Below are positions 63,580 through 64,000 of a stretch of DNA of 64,000 nucleotides, in pieces. The stretch covers positions 14,019,001 to 14,083,000 of the forward strand of contig BSBN01000888.1 in NCBI GenBank assembly GCA_027924645.1. Reading direction: 5' to 3'. The notes below the pieces were generated by a model. The model was not told where the DNA came from. It made no database searches and worked only from the letters and a program-made list of their open reading frames with translations. This DNA comes from Cunninghamia lanceolata. Lineage: Eukaryota > Streptophyta > Pinopsida > Cupressales > Cupressaceae. The position numbers and the translations under genes were made by a program. Every line of letters begins with the position of its first letter. Position 1 is the first letter of the stretch.

Positions 63580-63897
63580 TTAATATCTATAAGTGGTACA
63601 ATCTCTACTGACTCTATTACTAGGGGTAGCCTTCTCAACAACTATCGAACAAAGAGGCATTCTCCCAAATTTCTCCCCTATAACATTTGCATAAGATCTA
63701 TTTGCTAGGTAACTATCATTACCCTCCTTGAGTAGATCACCCTCTTTATATTTTCCTCCATCTAACAAAATCATCCCACTAGTAGTTGCAGTCACATCCT
63801 TAATGACTTGCAAGTTAGACAACATCTCACTATTGTGTACTATAATAGTCTCCAAGTTAACTAATATGATTAAGTCCAAAAAATGCAAGACGCCCAA
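63580..63897 (-). CDS. Uninterrupted small ORF, unknown product
   Basis: An ATG at 63897 opens a 105-codon frame (MGVLHFLDLIILVNLETI, then SGMILLDGGKYKEGDLLKEG and GEKFGRMPLCSIVVEKAT). The composition looks protein-like and has no stop, unusual for this window. No domain is recognised. It lies upstream and on the same strand as the ORF relic at 61790-62693 and could be a 5' part of it. It may equally be chance or the end of a larger frame cut by the mutations seen elsewhere. Confidence 0.3.
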   Translation of the reverse strand: MGVLHFLDLIILVNLETIIVHNSEMLSNLQVIKDVTATTSGMILLDGGKYKEGDLLKEGNDSYLANRSYANVIGEKFGRMPLCSIVVEKATPSNRVSRDCTTYRY

Positions 63898-64000
63898 TCA
63901 CTTCCATAATAACATAATATTATTCATATTATGCTAATCAATATAATAATTCTCTTTATATTCATAATATAGTACTTCAAATTTATACTAAAATATTCTA
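63898..64000. other. AT-rich window end
   Basis: Only short AT runs; nothing supported. Confidence 0.5.

Noticed and set aside
1..64000. tRNA or rRNA genes
   Set aside because: Only tRNA-complementary primer sites were seen; no cloverleaf-length tRNA sequence or rRNA-like stretch was recognised.

Overview
This window looks like intergenic plant nuclear DNA made almost entirely of old, nested LTR retrotransposons. I found no intact host gene, no rRNA or tRNA gene and no CRISPR array. A plant origin is supported by initiator-tRNA-Met primer binding sites, two chromodomain Ty3/gypsy (chromovirus-type) pol relics, a Ty1/copia polyprotein and gag-only elements with long LTRs. The many old, decayed but still recognisable full-length elements suggest a large, slowly turning-over genome, perhaps a gymnosperm; that last step is inference.

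Layout. (1) 508-9832: a Tekay/Del-like chromovirus on the minus strand. Its right LTR is complete (2.9 kb), its left LTR is cut at 508, and most of gag and protease is deleted. (2) 9833-13954: gag-protease part of an older minus-strand gypsy element, here called D, with a tRNA-Arg-like primer site. (3) 13960-35536: a three-level nest inside D. Element C (1.24-kb LTRs, gag only, TSD AGTTC) contains element B (2.55-kb LTRs, gag only, TSD GATAT), which contains copia element A (1.05-kb LTRs, full polyprotein, TSD GTAAT). All are on the minus strand. (4) 35542-46783: non-coding DNA with minisatellites and a possible LTR, then a decayed reading frame of about 1,080 codons (40510-43744, minus) that I do not recognise. 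(5) 46784-50010: a 3.2-kb element, E, with 354-bp LTRs and an unrecognised decayed ORF. (6) 50756-52859: a possible solo LTR. (7) 53080-59428: a full-length plus-strand chromovirus, F, with 0.85-kb LTRs, gag, protease, RT, RNase H, integrase and chromodomain, broken by stops that are nearly all TAG. (8) 59429-64000: AT-rich DNA holding another unrecognised, decayed minus-strand reading frame with a heptapeptide repeat.

How the parts relate. B and C carry gag but no pol, so they could only have moved with enzymes supplied by other elements. The insertion order is fixed by target-site duplications: D first, then C, B and A. The Tekay-like element ends inside D's gag-pro region, but its left junction is lost. 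Most premature stops are C-to-T or G-to-A products (CAG to TAG, TGG to TAG or TGA), and several zinc-finger cysteines have become tyrosine. This fits decay under heavy cytosine methylation. The most unusual items are the unknown ORFs at 40.5-43.7, 47.8-48.5 and 61.8-62.7 kb, the two gag-only elements, and the short-motif arrays in the LTRs of A and B.
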